A DNA stretch of 64,000 nucleotides from Ypsolopha sequella (Eukaryota > Arthropoda > Insecta > Lepidoptera > Ypsolophidae): the NCBI GenBank assembly GCA_934047225.1, contig OW203988.1:3506229-3570228 (forward strand). The letters are read 5' to 3'. The first letter of the stretch is position 1; every line of letters starts with the position of its first letter. The notes below the pieces were generated by a model. The model worked only from the letters and a program-made list of their open reading frames with translations, made no database searches and had not been told where the DNA came from. Below are positions 20,998-30,564 of the stretch, in pieces. Position numbers and translations under genes: made by a program.

Positions 20998-22264
20998 TTA
21001 ATCCTCTGTATCTAAAGCTTCATCCAATGTGGTTGAACTGAAAGAAGAAAAAATTCATATGAAATCAGCCCAGAATGTACCTATATCATCAATTATCGTA
21101 TTTTTATAAGTAAAAATTAAAGAGATACCTTTCGTTTTTGCAGCTGCCTTTGCATGTGCTGCATTGCATTGTGCAGGGTAGACCCACCCGTCGACACGAG
21201 CAACGCATTGTTTCGCAGCCTTTTTTACAACCGCAATGGTCTAAGTAAGATAACTCATGCCATATCTCCCTGGCTTCAGACCATTGTGGTACCCAACTGT
21301 CATCAGATGATTTCCAACCCCAAGAGGATGGAGATGGCACAGCGGCATTGTCGAGAATAACGGAAGTGCCCCATAAGTGTCCCGCTTGATAGGTGGCACG
21401 GAGCAAGTGTTTTTGTAATGCCGCCGATGTTGGTGGGATGCTTGTTACGAATTTATTCTTGGTAGCAAATAGTTCCTTGCGTACCAAGTTAACCGACGAA
21501 TGCGCTGTTTGTGAATCGTACAGGTAGCAGGTGAACTTTTCCAGCATAGCCATAATTTCTTTAGGAAGACTTTGTATTGGCTGCGATATTTCTTTTAAAG
21601 CTGGTGTAACTTCAGGGTGTGACAACCACGTTTTGAAGCATGACTTCTTTCCTTATGTATGGAAATAAGAAGTAGTGTCACAGCCTGTAAATGCGTGAAA
21701 GCCACGAAGAGCAGTTGATCTGTCAGGGCCCAAAGTGTTGGCTATTTTATGAACTTCGACATAACGGCGTTTATTTGCCGTCCCGGTCAATAGCCACAAT
21801 TCTTGCAGGCCACTCTCAGTTAAAGTTTTATAAAATGATATCAATAACACCAAAACATCTGTGTCGGAAGATCTGACCAAAATACGCGTGATTCCCTGTT
21901 CTGCCATATCCTTTGCGTGAAGTACGATGCGGCCATCGGCTTCTTCTGCATGCGTTCCTTTTGTTTTTCCAGAAATTGCAGTGCGAGTGTAGTCTGAAGA
22001 AGTCACTAGATTAGCAACATTTGTCACCACATTAGTAGCATCAAAGTCATTCAGGAAGGCTTGCCCCAGAAACTGAAAAAGCTCTGATTTATTTTTTTCA
22101 TTTCGTAAAAAATCTGACCAATCAGAAGGTAAGATATTATTGGCAACAACTTGACGTCGAATTCCAGCTCCTCTTCCTTCTCGTTCTTGTCTTTTTAGGC
22201 TTTTCGGGAGATAATGATTCCATACAAGGTCTATTCTCTTTGATTTTACTTTTTGCACTAGTTA
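20998..22264 (-). pseudogene. Nuclease-like/CXC-domain gene, left copy (one nonsense codon)
   Basis: Read on the minus strand, this copy has the longer 5' part, through the spacer: KRIDLVWNHYLPKSLK, then GAGIRRQVVANNILPSDW and FLRNEKNKSELF. It continues with HAEEADGRIVLHAKD, SSDTDVLVLL and FTGCDTTSYF. These acidic blocks (EEAD, DTD, GCDT) resemble a family of transposon-associated animal proteins with a PIN/FEN-like nuclease core; that function is an inference. The 3' exon end has the cysteine-rich block CGCKKGC, RCSCRR, CTMQCSTCKGSC, a tesmin/TSO1-type CXC domain that binds zinc and usually DNA. An intron lies at about 21038-21128 and the last exon is 20998-21037. A TAA at 21653-21655 replaces the AAA of the right copy. 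The 5' end is missing (an in-frame stop lies just upstream). Confidence 0.85.
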
Positions 22265-22304
22265 GGGGAGCTTGATCTGGTCAAAAATAAAATTAAAAAC
22301 CAGA
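22078..22304 (-). other. Single-copy spacer of the inverted duplication
   Basis: It contains about 60 codons of gene 5' sequence present only next to the left copy (22078-22264), then about 40 bases with a small inverted repeat (ATCTGGT...ACCAGAT). It marks where one arm was lost or never copied. Confidence 0.8.
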
Positions 22305-23384
22305 TTTCAGTTTCTGAGGCAAGCCTTCCTGAATGACTTTGATGCTACTAATGTGGTGACAAATGTTGCTAATCTAGTGACTTCTTCAGACTACACTCGC
22401 ACCGCAATTTCTGGAAAAACAATAGGAACGCATGCAGAAGAAGCCGATGGCCGCATCGTACTTCACGCAAAGGATATGGCAGAACAGGGAATCACGCGTA
22501 TTCTGGTCAGATCTTCCGACACAGATGTTTTGGTGTTATTGATATCATTTTATAAAACTTTAACTGAGAGTGGCCTGCAAGAATTGTGGCTATTGACCGG
22601 GACGGCAAATAAACGCCGTTATGTCGAAGTTCATAAAATAGCCAACACTTTGGGCCCTGACAGATCAACTGCTCTTCGTGGCTTTCACGCCTTTACAGGC
22701 TGTGACACTACTTCTTATTTCCATACAAAAGGAAAGAAGTCATGCTTCAAAACGTGGTTGTCACACCCTGAAGTTACACCAGCTTTAAAAGAAATATCGC
22801 AGCCAATACAAAGTCTTCCTAAAGAAATTATGGCTATGCTGGAAAAGTTCACCTGCTACCTGTACGATTCACAAACAGCGCATTCGTCGGTCAACTTGGT
22901 ACGCAAGGAACTATTTGCTACCAAGAATAAATTCGTAACAAGCATCCCACCACCATCGGCGGCATTACAAAAACACGTGCTCCGTGCCACTTATCAAGCG
23001 GGACACTTATGGGCACTTCCGTTATTCTCGACAATGCCGCTGTGCCATCTCCATCCTCTTGGGGTTGGAAATCATCTGATGACAGTTGGGTACCACAATG
23101 GTCTGAAGCCAGGGAGATATGGCATGAGTTATCTTACTTAGACCATTGCGGTTGTAAAAAAGGCTGCGAAACAATGCGTTGCTCGTGTCGACGGGTGGGT
23201 CTACCCTGCACAATGCAATGCAGCACATGCAAAGGCAGCTGCAAAAACGAAAGGTATCTCTTTAATTTTTACTTATAAAAATACGATAATTGATGATATA
23301 GGTACATTCTGGGCTGATTTCATATGAATTTTTTCTTCTTTCAGTTCAACCACATTGGATGAAGCTTTAGATACAGAGGATTAA
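22305..23384 (+). pseudogene. Nuclease-like/CXC-domain gene, right copy (one-base deletion)
   Basis: Mirror image of the left copy, starting within the codons for QFL. HAEEADGR, SSDTDV and FTGCDTTS lie in frame (residues 54-61, 81-86 and 141-148 of the open frame at 22272-23141), and the lysine codon that is a stop in the left copy is intact. Near 23010 a run of four G is reduced to three, shifting the frame; the true frame resumes at 23009-23253 and carries the CXC domain. Splicing is visible: exon end CGAAAG at 23253, intron GTATCT...TCTTTCAG at 23254-23344, and a last exon at 23345-23384 that adds a short acidic tail ending LDTED before TAA. An AATAAA lies at 23414-23419. Confidence 0.88.
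23254..23344 (+). other. Intron in the CXC gene, right copy
   Basis: GT at 23254-23255 and a pyrimidine-rich acceptor TTTTTTCTTCTTTCAG ending at 23344. Removing the 91 bases joins the frame cleanly from ...KNE to ...STTLDEALDTED. The mirror intron at 21038-21128 has the same signals, so a spliced host-type gene, not a retrocopy, was duplicated. Confidence 0.8.
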
Positions 23385-24262
23385 TGTATTTATTGCTAAT
23401 TTATACCTTAAAAAATAAAGAAATGGGGCCTTCTGTTAGTTTTAGAACATTTTTATTACGGAGTCTATCTCAAAAACTAAACTAGTTAGGAATTTCGAAA
23501 TTCCTGTATGTTATTATTATGAGAAATCATATCTACTGTAGGAAATCAAAACATTGAAACATCAATTCATAATGAAATTAGTAACTTGTGACCAAACAAA
23601 TAAACAGTTGTGTACTTGGTACGAAACCTTTTGTGCGCGAGTCCAACTCGCACTTGGCCGGTTTTCACAAGACTTTATAAATTACAAGATATAAATACAA
23701 ATCATCTGATGTATAAATTACTGAAATTGGTGCACTCGTTTTGATTTTATGATGCATCACATCACGTGCAGTGATGACATTCGAAACCGCGCGGTTCTTT
23801 TGAAATGCGTATAGTTTAAAAACTACTCATCGGATTTTCAAGATTTTTTTTTAGTTTTGTAGATAATATTATCATAATTTATTAAATTATAAAAACATGT
23901 GACCATATCATAGAAAATTTAGTTGTTATTATCATAAGAATGAAAAAAATATTTAGAAAATTTCATAATTTTATTAATATTCAGCTACCATCTTTAATTT
24001 TTTATACGGTATATTTTTTTTATTATTCAATATGTCAATACAAATTGATTGACACCCTAATAATTAAAATCGGTGAAGCCGTTTTGATTCTATAAATTTT
24101 TTAAATTATGCAGCCGCCATGTTGGAAAACGTCCGCCATCTTGAATTCTAGTGAATGAAATTTTCATTTCCTCGGATGAAATCATTCATATAGGTCCTTA
24201 GTATTACTGGACAAAGCGGCTTGCTTTCTGCCTAAAACGCAGCTTTTTTTCCTAAGCCCTAT

Positions 24263-24830
24263 GACTATATGTCACAATCTCATAACTTTAGCACCTTTAG
24301 TTCAAGATAAAGACTTGAAATTGGACACAAACATAGCAATAATTTTCTTTCATTACACCAAGTAAAAAATTAAACAAAAATTAAATTAAAAATTTTGAAA
24401 TTATTTCCAAAAACAAAAATCCTAAAAGCACTATATGGGTATCCAATTGTAGATATTCAAAAGTTCATTGTAAAAATATATACTTTAAATATATTTACTG
24501 GCACAGATTTCATAAATCTTTGAAAAATTACAAATAAATGTATATCATACATAACTAATCAATTACAAGCAAACTATAGCAATTAAAAAAAAGTTGAACA
24601 AAAGTGAGAAATATAAAAAAATATTATTATAAAATGCAAATACTTGCAATTATTTTGAGAAATCCTTGAAAAACTACAAAAAATGTATGTCTCTCCCTTA
24701 TCTCCAAAACTGTTGGACCGTAAAATATGAAAAAAATTATGGTAATAAATATGAAAATAAAGCGGTTGAGAAATTCACGAAAACAAAATGACAACATTAA
24801 ATTCGCACTTGACCGTTTTTTTTTTATCAT
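24263..24830 (+). repeat. Repeat B, right fragment of the split copy
   Basis: It resumes with TGTCACAATCTCATAACTTT, AGCACC and ends CGCACTTGACCG, the end of the family. Together with 20030-20104 it makes one element of about 640 bases that was interrupted. Confidence 0.85.
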
Positions 24831-25164
24831 GTGCATATCTCAGCAGACAAACGGACCAAGGCATAATATAGTGTTTTGAAAGTTGAACATGCTTATCGCA
24901 AAATACACTGACACCAAATATCCTAGACTACGCATCAACCTCATTTATAACACGCGATCTGATACGAGGGATGACTGATAGCCAATCCTACTCGTATCTC
25001 GCTGTGACGAATGTGTCCAATACGTCACTCGTAATGTGACCAGTGCACGGTTATTCCGTCTACGATATTTTAGATCTATGTTAAGTAGTGTGTGATATGC
25101 TATCATTTTGGTCGACGAGTAAGGAATTTGAGTTGGAAATCTGATTTCAAGATCGTCTTCTTTG
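24831..25164. other. No gene recognised
   Basis: More balanced composition, no motif. Confidence 0.35.
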
Positions 25165-25285
25165 TCGGTGTAGTTTGTCTTAGAAAAAAATAGTTTTTAA
25201 TAAACCTTCAGCGCAGAAGAGAGCCTAGTTAGGTTTGAAGGTTAGGTATGGCAAGTCACGCCACGTAGTGGTTACCTTCATGGTT
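25165..25285 (+). repeat. MITE family M, left part of a split copy
   Basis: CAGCGCAGAAGAGAGCC, GGTTAGGTATGGCA and ACCTTCATGGTT follow the order of the intact copy at 14205-14414. The far left inverted end is eroded. The other part is 27249-27351. Confidence 0.7.
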
Positions 25286-25336
25286 GACCGAGCGCCACCC
25301 AATGCTGCTCGCGAGCGCATTGGGTGGCGCTCGGTC
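25286..25336. repeat. 51-base palindrome at the exact 5' junction of the insertion
   Basis: GACCGAGCGCCACCCAATGC at 25286-25305 and its exact complement at 25317-25336 enclose an 11-base centre that contains the palindrome GCTCGCGAGC. The left arm starts at the first base after the TSD. Confidence 0.9.
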
Positions 25337-25560
25337 ATCCATGATCGTGTAAAGGAGTTCGAAGAAACCAGACTCGAGACCCTTGACTCCAACCGGCAGC
25401 AGCGCAAGACTCGTCCGAAGCCCACATACACATACACGTACAACGGTCGCGGTGAACTACACTGCGGTCGCTGTAATCGGACTTTTAGAACCAAGCTGGG
25501 TTTCGCGAGTCATATCCGCGCTCATCGCCGTAGAAGTCCAACAAATCATGAGGTCGCCGT
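25306..25560 (+). pseudogene. LINE polyprotein C-terminal zinc-finger tail
   Basis: The frame reads ERIGWRSVIHDRVKEFEETR, a basic linker, then CGRCNRTFRTKLGFASHIRA with H following, a C2H2 finger. It is homologous in layout to the tail at 9988-10334 (WR, K..AFE, RLxxLDxKR, then CxxCGRTFxxKxGxxSHxRAH). Such tails close the ORF of some non-LTR retrotransposons. Only the last part survives, and no catalytic domain is present. The frame continues past the finger into the 3' UTR with a late stop near 25622. Confidence 0.7.
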
Positions 25561-25656
25561 CGCGTTTATGGAAACCCTTCCAGTATTCAGAACCACAGTA
25601 CTTCTGTGCTGCGGGAGGGTTTAAGCGATTGAACGCGCAGTTTGATGAATTAAATG

Positions 25657-25836
25657 CTACCCTGTTTTTAGTTCTGTAATGCGGGAGGCTTTACAAACGC
25701 AATTCTAGCATTATGGATATAAATTCCTACCGCTACTCAGATTAGCCTACCCTGCTTTTAGTTCTGTAATGCGGGAGGCATTACATACGCAATACTAGTG
25801 TTATGGATATGAATTCCTACCGCTACTCAGACTAAA
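25657..25836 (+). repeat. Two tandem 90-bp units in LINE 3' UTR
   Basis: CTACCCTGTTTTTAGTTCTG, TAATGCGGGAGGC and ATTCCTACCGCTACTCAGA recur 90 bases later. The GCGGGAGG core is also in the LINE sequence just upstream (25612) and, mirrored, in the 163-bp units on the right. Confidence 0.85.
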
Positions 25837-25959
25837 CATTGGGTTATAGGTTTAACAGAATACGCATAGTAAGGACATATATGTAATCAAGCGAAGATTA
25901 AAGAAAAGATGAATATCATAGTACTAAGAAAAAAAATTGAATTGCATAAACGTATGACA

Positions 25960-26712
25960 ATATATTCATAAAGTTTTTAACAATTTTTTTCGTGAATTTC
26001 TCAACCGCTTTATTTTTCCTTTAATCTTTACGTAAACACATATTACCATGATTTTTTTTAATATTTTTGGTCCACCAGTTTTGGAGATAAGGGGGGGGAA
26101 CATACATATTATTGTTTTTTAAAGATTTCTCGAAAGCAGTGCCAGCTAGTAAATAAAGTAAAATTATATATTTTTACAATCAAATTTTTAATACCTACAA
26201 TTTGATATCAATATTGTATTTATATAAAAAAATATATATTTCACTTCTTTTTTATAATTCTCATTTGTGCTCATTTTTTTTTCGCTATTGTTCTACTGTA
26301 ATTGGGCAGTTATGATCTATAATTTATATTTTTTTCATATTTTTCGGTCTCCCAGTTTCGGAGATAAGGGGACAAGGACATACATATTTTTGTGGTTGTA
26401 GTAAAAATATATATTTTTACAATTAGCTCTTTAATATCTTTAATTTGATATCCTTATTGTATTTTTAGAATAATACATATTTTTTCTTACTTTTGTTTTA
26501 GAAATATTTTAAACAATTTAAAAATTTTCATATTTTTTTACACTGTAATATGTGGGCAAATTAATGCAATTTTTGTGCTAAATTTCAAGTCTTTATCTCT
26601 AACGGTGCTAAAGTTATGAGGTTGTGACATACAGACGGACGGACGGACGGACAACGAAGTCTCACCATAAAGGTTGCTTTTGTACCTTTTAGGTACTACG
26701 GAACCCTAACAA
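25960..26712 (-). repeat. Repeat B, copy on the minus strand
   Basis: From TTTTTCGTGAATTTCTCAAC through two further direct subrepeats (CCAGTTTTGGAGATAAGG and CCCAGTTTCGGAGATAAGGG) to GACGGACGGACGGACGGACA and TTTTAGGTACTACGGAACCC at the end. It is longer than the other copies because the central AT-rich module is repeated. Confidence 0.85.
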
Positions 26713-26770
26713 ACAAAAGCGCGATGCGCATGATATCGCTCTCTCTCTCTCTCTTGGCACGTGCCGCTTT

Positions 26771-27096
26771 CGATCTGAGATCGGGGAGCATAGCACAGAA
26801 ATCCCTCCCGCGTGTCAGATCGCACCTAAGTACTTTTATGCTATCAAGGGATCTGAGTAGAGGAAGCGTTTTTATTATGAAGTCTTGAATACTACACCGA
26901 AAACAATACCCGAATCCAGATTCGTGTCGCTTGCGATCTGAGATCGGGGAGCATAGCGCAGAAATCCCTCCCGCGAGTCAGATCGCACCTAAGTACTTTT
27001 ATGCTATCTAGGGATCTGAGTAGAGGAAGCATTTTTATTATAAAGTCTTGAATATTACACCGGAAACAATACCCGAATCCAGATCGTTCGCAACTC
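26771..27096 (-). repeat. Two tandem 163-bp units
   Basis: CGATCTGAGATCGGGGAGCA, CAGAAATCCCTCCCGCG and GATCGCACCTAAGTACTTTT begin at 26771 and again at 26934. CGATCTGAGATCG is itself palindromic. The CCTCCCGC motif links them to the 3' UTR of the neighbouring LINE. Confidence 0.85.
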
Positions 27097-27248
27097 TGAA
27101 TAGTGGAATGGTTTAAAGCAACTTTCTGTGAATTAATGCTAGTAAACCCTCCCGCAGCTCAGAAGTACTGGGGTTCTGAATACTGGAAGGGTTTCCATAA
27201 ACGCGTCGCCGTCGTCGGACTACGATGAGGAGGACATCACATCACATC

Positions 27249-27351
27249 ACCTTCATGGTTATTTTTTTATGACAACCCAAAACCACTTAGGCCTAGGCCA
27301 AACTAGTGCGTCTTAAAATCGGGTTAGGCCGGTAACATATACAAGAAAGTC
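27249..27351 (+). repeat. MITE family M, right part of the split copy
   Basis: Starts with the TSD ACCTTCATGGTT, continues GACAACCCAAAACCACTT and ends AAAATCGGGTTAGGCCGGTA plus ACATATA, the right inverted end of the family. Confidence 0.8.
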
Positions 27352-28430
27352 CTCAACACAGGTCCAAGGAGCATGTTAACATAAAAAATGTAGTGCCTTG
27401 ATTAATTTGAGGCTACTGCTTATACAAGGTGATATTAATTCATGCAGTCAAATTATGAAGACTCGGTAAGTGCTCAATATTCCCTACAAATTCGGTAAGG
27501 CAGAGCTATCGAGTTCGAGCCCCATGAGATTTATTTTCCTCTATCTATATAGTCTATCTTGTTTTTTTTTGTATACGACCTTATTGCCATTGCAAAATAC
27601 AATATTGTACATGATTACAATGAGAACGGAACTACGAACTGCAGAATTAGCTAGTGTAGGCGAGGGGATCCGGAGAAATCGGTCCTGTTTCAACGCTTTC
27701 ATTTTACACCTGACTATCCCGCTCAGTGGAAGCGGGCCGCTCAGAAAACTCGCGATTTCAAAGTGTTTTTATTTTATTTATTATTTTGGCATAAGAAGGA
27801 TGGATTTTTAATATGACAGACGTTTTATATCTCTTTTTGTACCATGTTTATTTTGGTATTAGTTTCGTTGTCCAAAACTTTTTTTTTATTATTAAATATG
27901 CGAAGACATTTAAAGTGTTCTTAAAATATAGTTTTAAAGAGTAGGTTACGTCATACTGGATATAACTCTATATATAATTATATTTATGTCATAGTTTACG
28001 CCTATCTTTGAGATTTTATTGAATGCAAGTAAATTCAAGTAATTACGTATCAAACGACCGAAATATTAAGGTAAAAAGTGAAATATGACATGAATTTTTT
28101 TTTTTTATTTTATAATCATAATTTCACGGTTTAAAATGAGTTTAAAAAGATACAAATTAGGAGAACCTTGCCCGTTTACAAAATGTACATCGAAATATTT
28201 TTCCTTACTTTTACGTATGCAACGTTTAAGTATACAATAAATGCGGTTTAAAGCAATTTGCAAAAATTGCTTAGTAATAAATAGATTGACACAATAAAAT
28301 AATGTCATTATTATTATTACACATCAAATTTTACATTTTGTTAGCATTAGATTAACAAACTTAAAAGCGTGTTTACAGTAAGATTGTAATCGAAAGTAAT
28401 CAAAATAGACCATACATAAATTAACATTTT
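27352..28430. other. No gene recognised
   Basis: An open frame of 113 codons at 27470-27811 shows no motif and is AT-biased. Elsewhere AT-rich. Confidence 0.35.
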
Positions 28431-28952
28431 TAGGGTTCCGTAGTACCTAAAAGGTAAAAGGAACCTTTATGGTGAGATTCCGTTGTCCGTCCGTCCGTCA
28501 CAGCTTCATAACTTTAGCACCGTTAAAGATAAATTCATGAAATTTGGCACGAAAATAGCATTAATTTGCTCACATATGAGAGTGTAAAAAATAATATGAA
28601 AAATTTTAAATTGTTCAAAATATTTCCAAAACAAAAGTGAGAAAAATAAAAAATATTAGCCTAAAAATACAACATGGGTATCAAATTGTAGGTATTAAAA
28701 AGTTAATTCTAAAAATATATACTTTTGCAATAGTTACTGGCACTGGTTTCGAGAAATCTTTAAAAAAAAACCCTTATCTCCAAAACTGGTGGACCAAAAA
28801 ATATGAAAAAATCATGGTAATATGTGTTTACGTAAAGATTACAGGAAAAATAAAGCGGTTGAGAAATTCACGAAAAAGAATGACAAAATTAAATTTATCA
28901 TCCACAATACGGAACCCTAGGTACGCAAGTCTGACTCGCACTTGGCCGGTTT
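28431..28952 (+). repeat. Repeat B, most complete copy
   Basis: Starts AGGGTTCCGTAGTACCTAAA and includes CCGTTGTCCGTCCGTCCGTC, ATGAAATTTGGCACG, ACTGGTGGACCAAAAAATAT and AAGCGGTTGAGAAATTCACG. It ends CGGAACCCTAGGTACGCAAG, then GACTCGCACTTGGCCGGTTT. Useful as the window's reference for the family. An open frame through it (28637-29026) is incidental. Confidence 0.9.
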
Positions 28953-29317
28953 ATTCAAAATTATATTACTCTTATTATTACTCTTTATTCAAAAGTAAGG
29001 AAAACAATATTATGATTTGCATTTAGCACTGATATTTTGTTCTACATTCCGTTGCCTGTTTCTAGTGGCTGGCCTATACACATAGAATCGGTCTATACAC
29101 AAATCAAATCACGGAATTGCATCGATGCATTACAAAGCATTCGGACATCATTAGTGGCCGTTAGTGTCTCGCTAACAGGGATTGCTCTAATTAATACCTT
29201 ATTAGTGTAACAATATACATTTGTTCAAATAATGAAACGAACCGCGGTTAAGCAACGCGTGGCTTGGACAGTCCGTGGATGCGTGCAACGAGCAATTACG
29301 ATCCGACGTTAAGGCTT

Positions 29318-29705
29318 TATGCGAAAAAAATACGGGTGTTTCTTTTCTGTGTATTTCATGAAATTTTTATAAATTTCTGGTATATGCATTTTGACTATTT
29401 AATCTAGGGTTTTGAAATTGAAAAACATATTTGGATACATTTTCCTCGATAGAAATAATTGTTTAAATGAGGTCTTCAAACACACGTTTTCTCCTTGTTA
29501 GACGAATAGGAACCGTATACAGAACTCAAACATATTTTATTAGATGTGTTTTAACAATATCTGGAGATTTAATATTTGAAAATTTGCCAGCTATTTTAGT
29601 TTTTTTAATAAAAATATAAAACCAACTTTTTTCCCTTTTGCCCTGAATCCTCCCCTCTCGCACTGCGCGATTTTTCGCTTGGAGTGACAGTGACAAAAAT
29701 TAAAT
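29318..29705 (-). repeat. Interspersed repeat F, copy on the minus strand
   Basis: GCGAAAAAAATACGGGTGTT, TTCTGGTATATGCATTTTGA, ATGAGGTCTTCAAACACACG and CGAGAGGGG in complement mirror the copy at 6178-6610. Confidence 0.85.
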
Positions 29706-30364
29706 TTATTAAGAAATTATCAAAAATTAATGGTTTAAAAGAAACTATTATTATTATTATAAACTATTAAGACTGCTTGCTTAGAAAAGCCGAGAGAGGC
29801 TAGAATATATATTACAGGATGATTGATATTGATATATCAGAATGAAAACAACTAAAGGTTTTTGCTTTTTCCAAAGAAATAGGTAAGGTAAAGTAAGATG
29901 TTTTTTTTTATTAAGGAAAATGTTAATTTTGATGGTGTTTTACTTGAAAATAACCATACATATTTACTAAGTACGATTTGGAATACGATAGGTACAAATT
30001 CGGAGAATAGTTTCCTATATCGTACTCTTCTTAGGCTTGTTTAAAAACGATTTTTCTTTTGTATTTGCCAATAGGTAGTAGTTCTGGATAAATAAAATGT
30101 TGGTAATAGATAACAGCTCTTTGCATTAAAACAGAAATCACAATCATAAATCATCACATTTCTAATAAACTTTCAGTTGAATCAAAATTGATCCAATATG
30201 GGCAACCTTCCCTTATATAAGTAAATATGCTTTAAGTGGTATATAAATAACACATAAAATTAGGTAACACTCTTTACTTAGATTTTGAGGATTCATAATT
30301 TTTCTATTAATAAATTTATCCACATTAAAATTTGCTATATGCGATTTTTCTTATAAAGATAAAC
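29706..30364. other. No gene recognised
   Basis: AT-rich. No motif found. Confidence 0.35.
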
Positions 30365-30564
30365 AAAAATAAACAAATTAAAAAACCTATTATCACGACA
30401 TGTATCCCCGAAGGAGTGTCAGAGGTGTACTCAAGTGTCCACTGTGAAATGTATGCCTTACAAAGCACGCAGATCGAATACAAATCAACGTGCACCGCAG
30501 GAATTGAACCCACGATCTTGTGACACGACTGCCTTACCAGTATCAGTGCCATCAATATCATATA
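30365..30564 (-). mobile_element. tRNA-derived SINE (family S), 5'-truncated
   Basis: The minus strand carries the B box GTGGGTTCAATTCCTGCGG, then TCTGCGTGCTTTGTAAGGCA and ACACCTCTGACACTCCTTCG, GGGATACATGTCGTGATAAT and an A/T-rich end. The copy at 45760-45935 shares the B-box context, the TCTGCGTGCTTTG motif and the ACACCTCTGACAC motif. The A-box half is missing because the LTR element starts here. Confidence 0.75.

Larger units (their letters stand above)
20105..24262. mobile_element. 4.16-kb inverted duplication carrying two copies of one gene
   Basis: The left arm (20105-22077) and right arm (22305-24262) are near-identical in reverse complement, separated by a unique 227-base spacer. Each arm holds about 1 kb of gene 3' half plus about 0.9 kb of non-coding sequence, including a fragment of another interspersed repeat (20716-20760 and its mirror near 23600-23660). 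The outer ends are similar (CTAAGGGCTTA on the left, CCTAAGCCCTA on the right). The block sits inside repeat B, split between TCCGTCCGTAT and TATGTCACAATCTCATAAC, so it arrived as a unit or was duplicated in place after arrival. The arms differ at only a few sites that I noticed, so the duplication is recent. It is either a giant-TIR (foldback-like) transposon or an inverted repair duplication of a single insertion. Confidence 0.9.
25286..27248. mobile_element. Composite LINE insertion with 12-bp TSD
   Basis: Flanked by ACCTTCATGGTT at 25274-25285 and 27249-27260. The left end is a LINE tail on the plus strand, the middle holds a reverse-strand copy of repeat B, and the right end (about 27100-27240) is the same LINE 3' UTR on the minus strand (CGCGTTTATGGAAACCCTTC and the GTATTCAGAACC segment occur in both, mirrored). 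It is 1963 bp long. It may be two successive insertions, or one insertion with an inverted 5' part plus later repeats. Confidence 0.75.
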
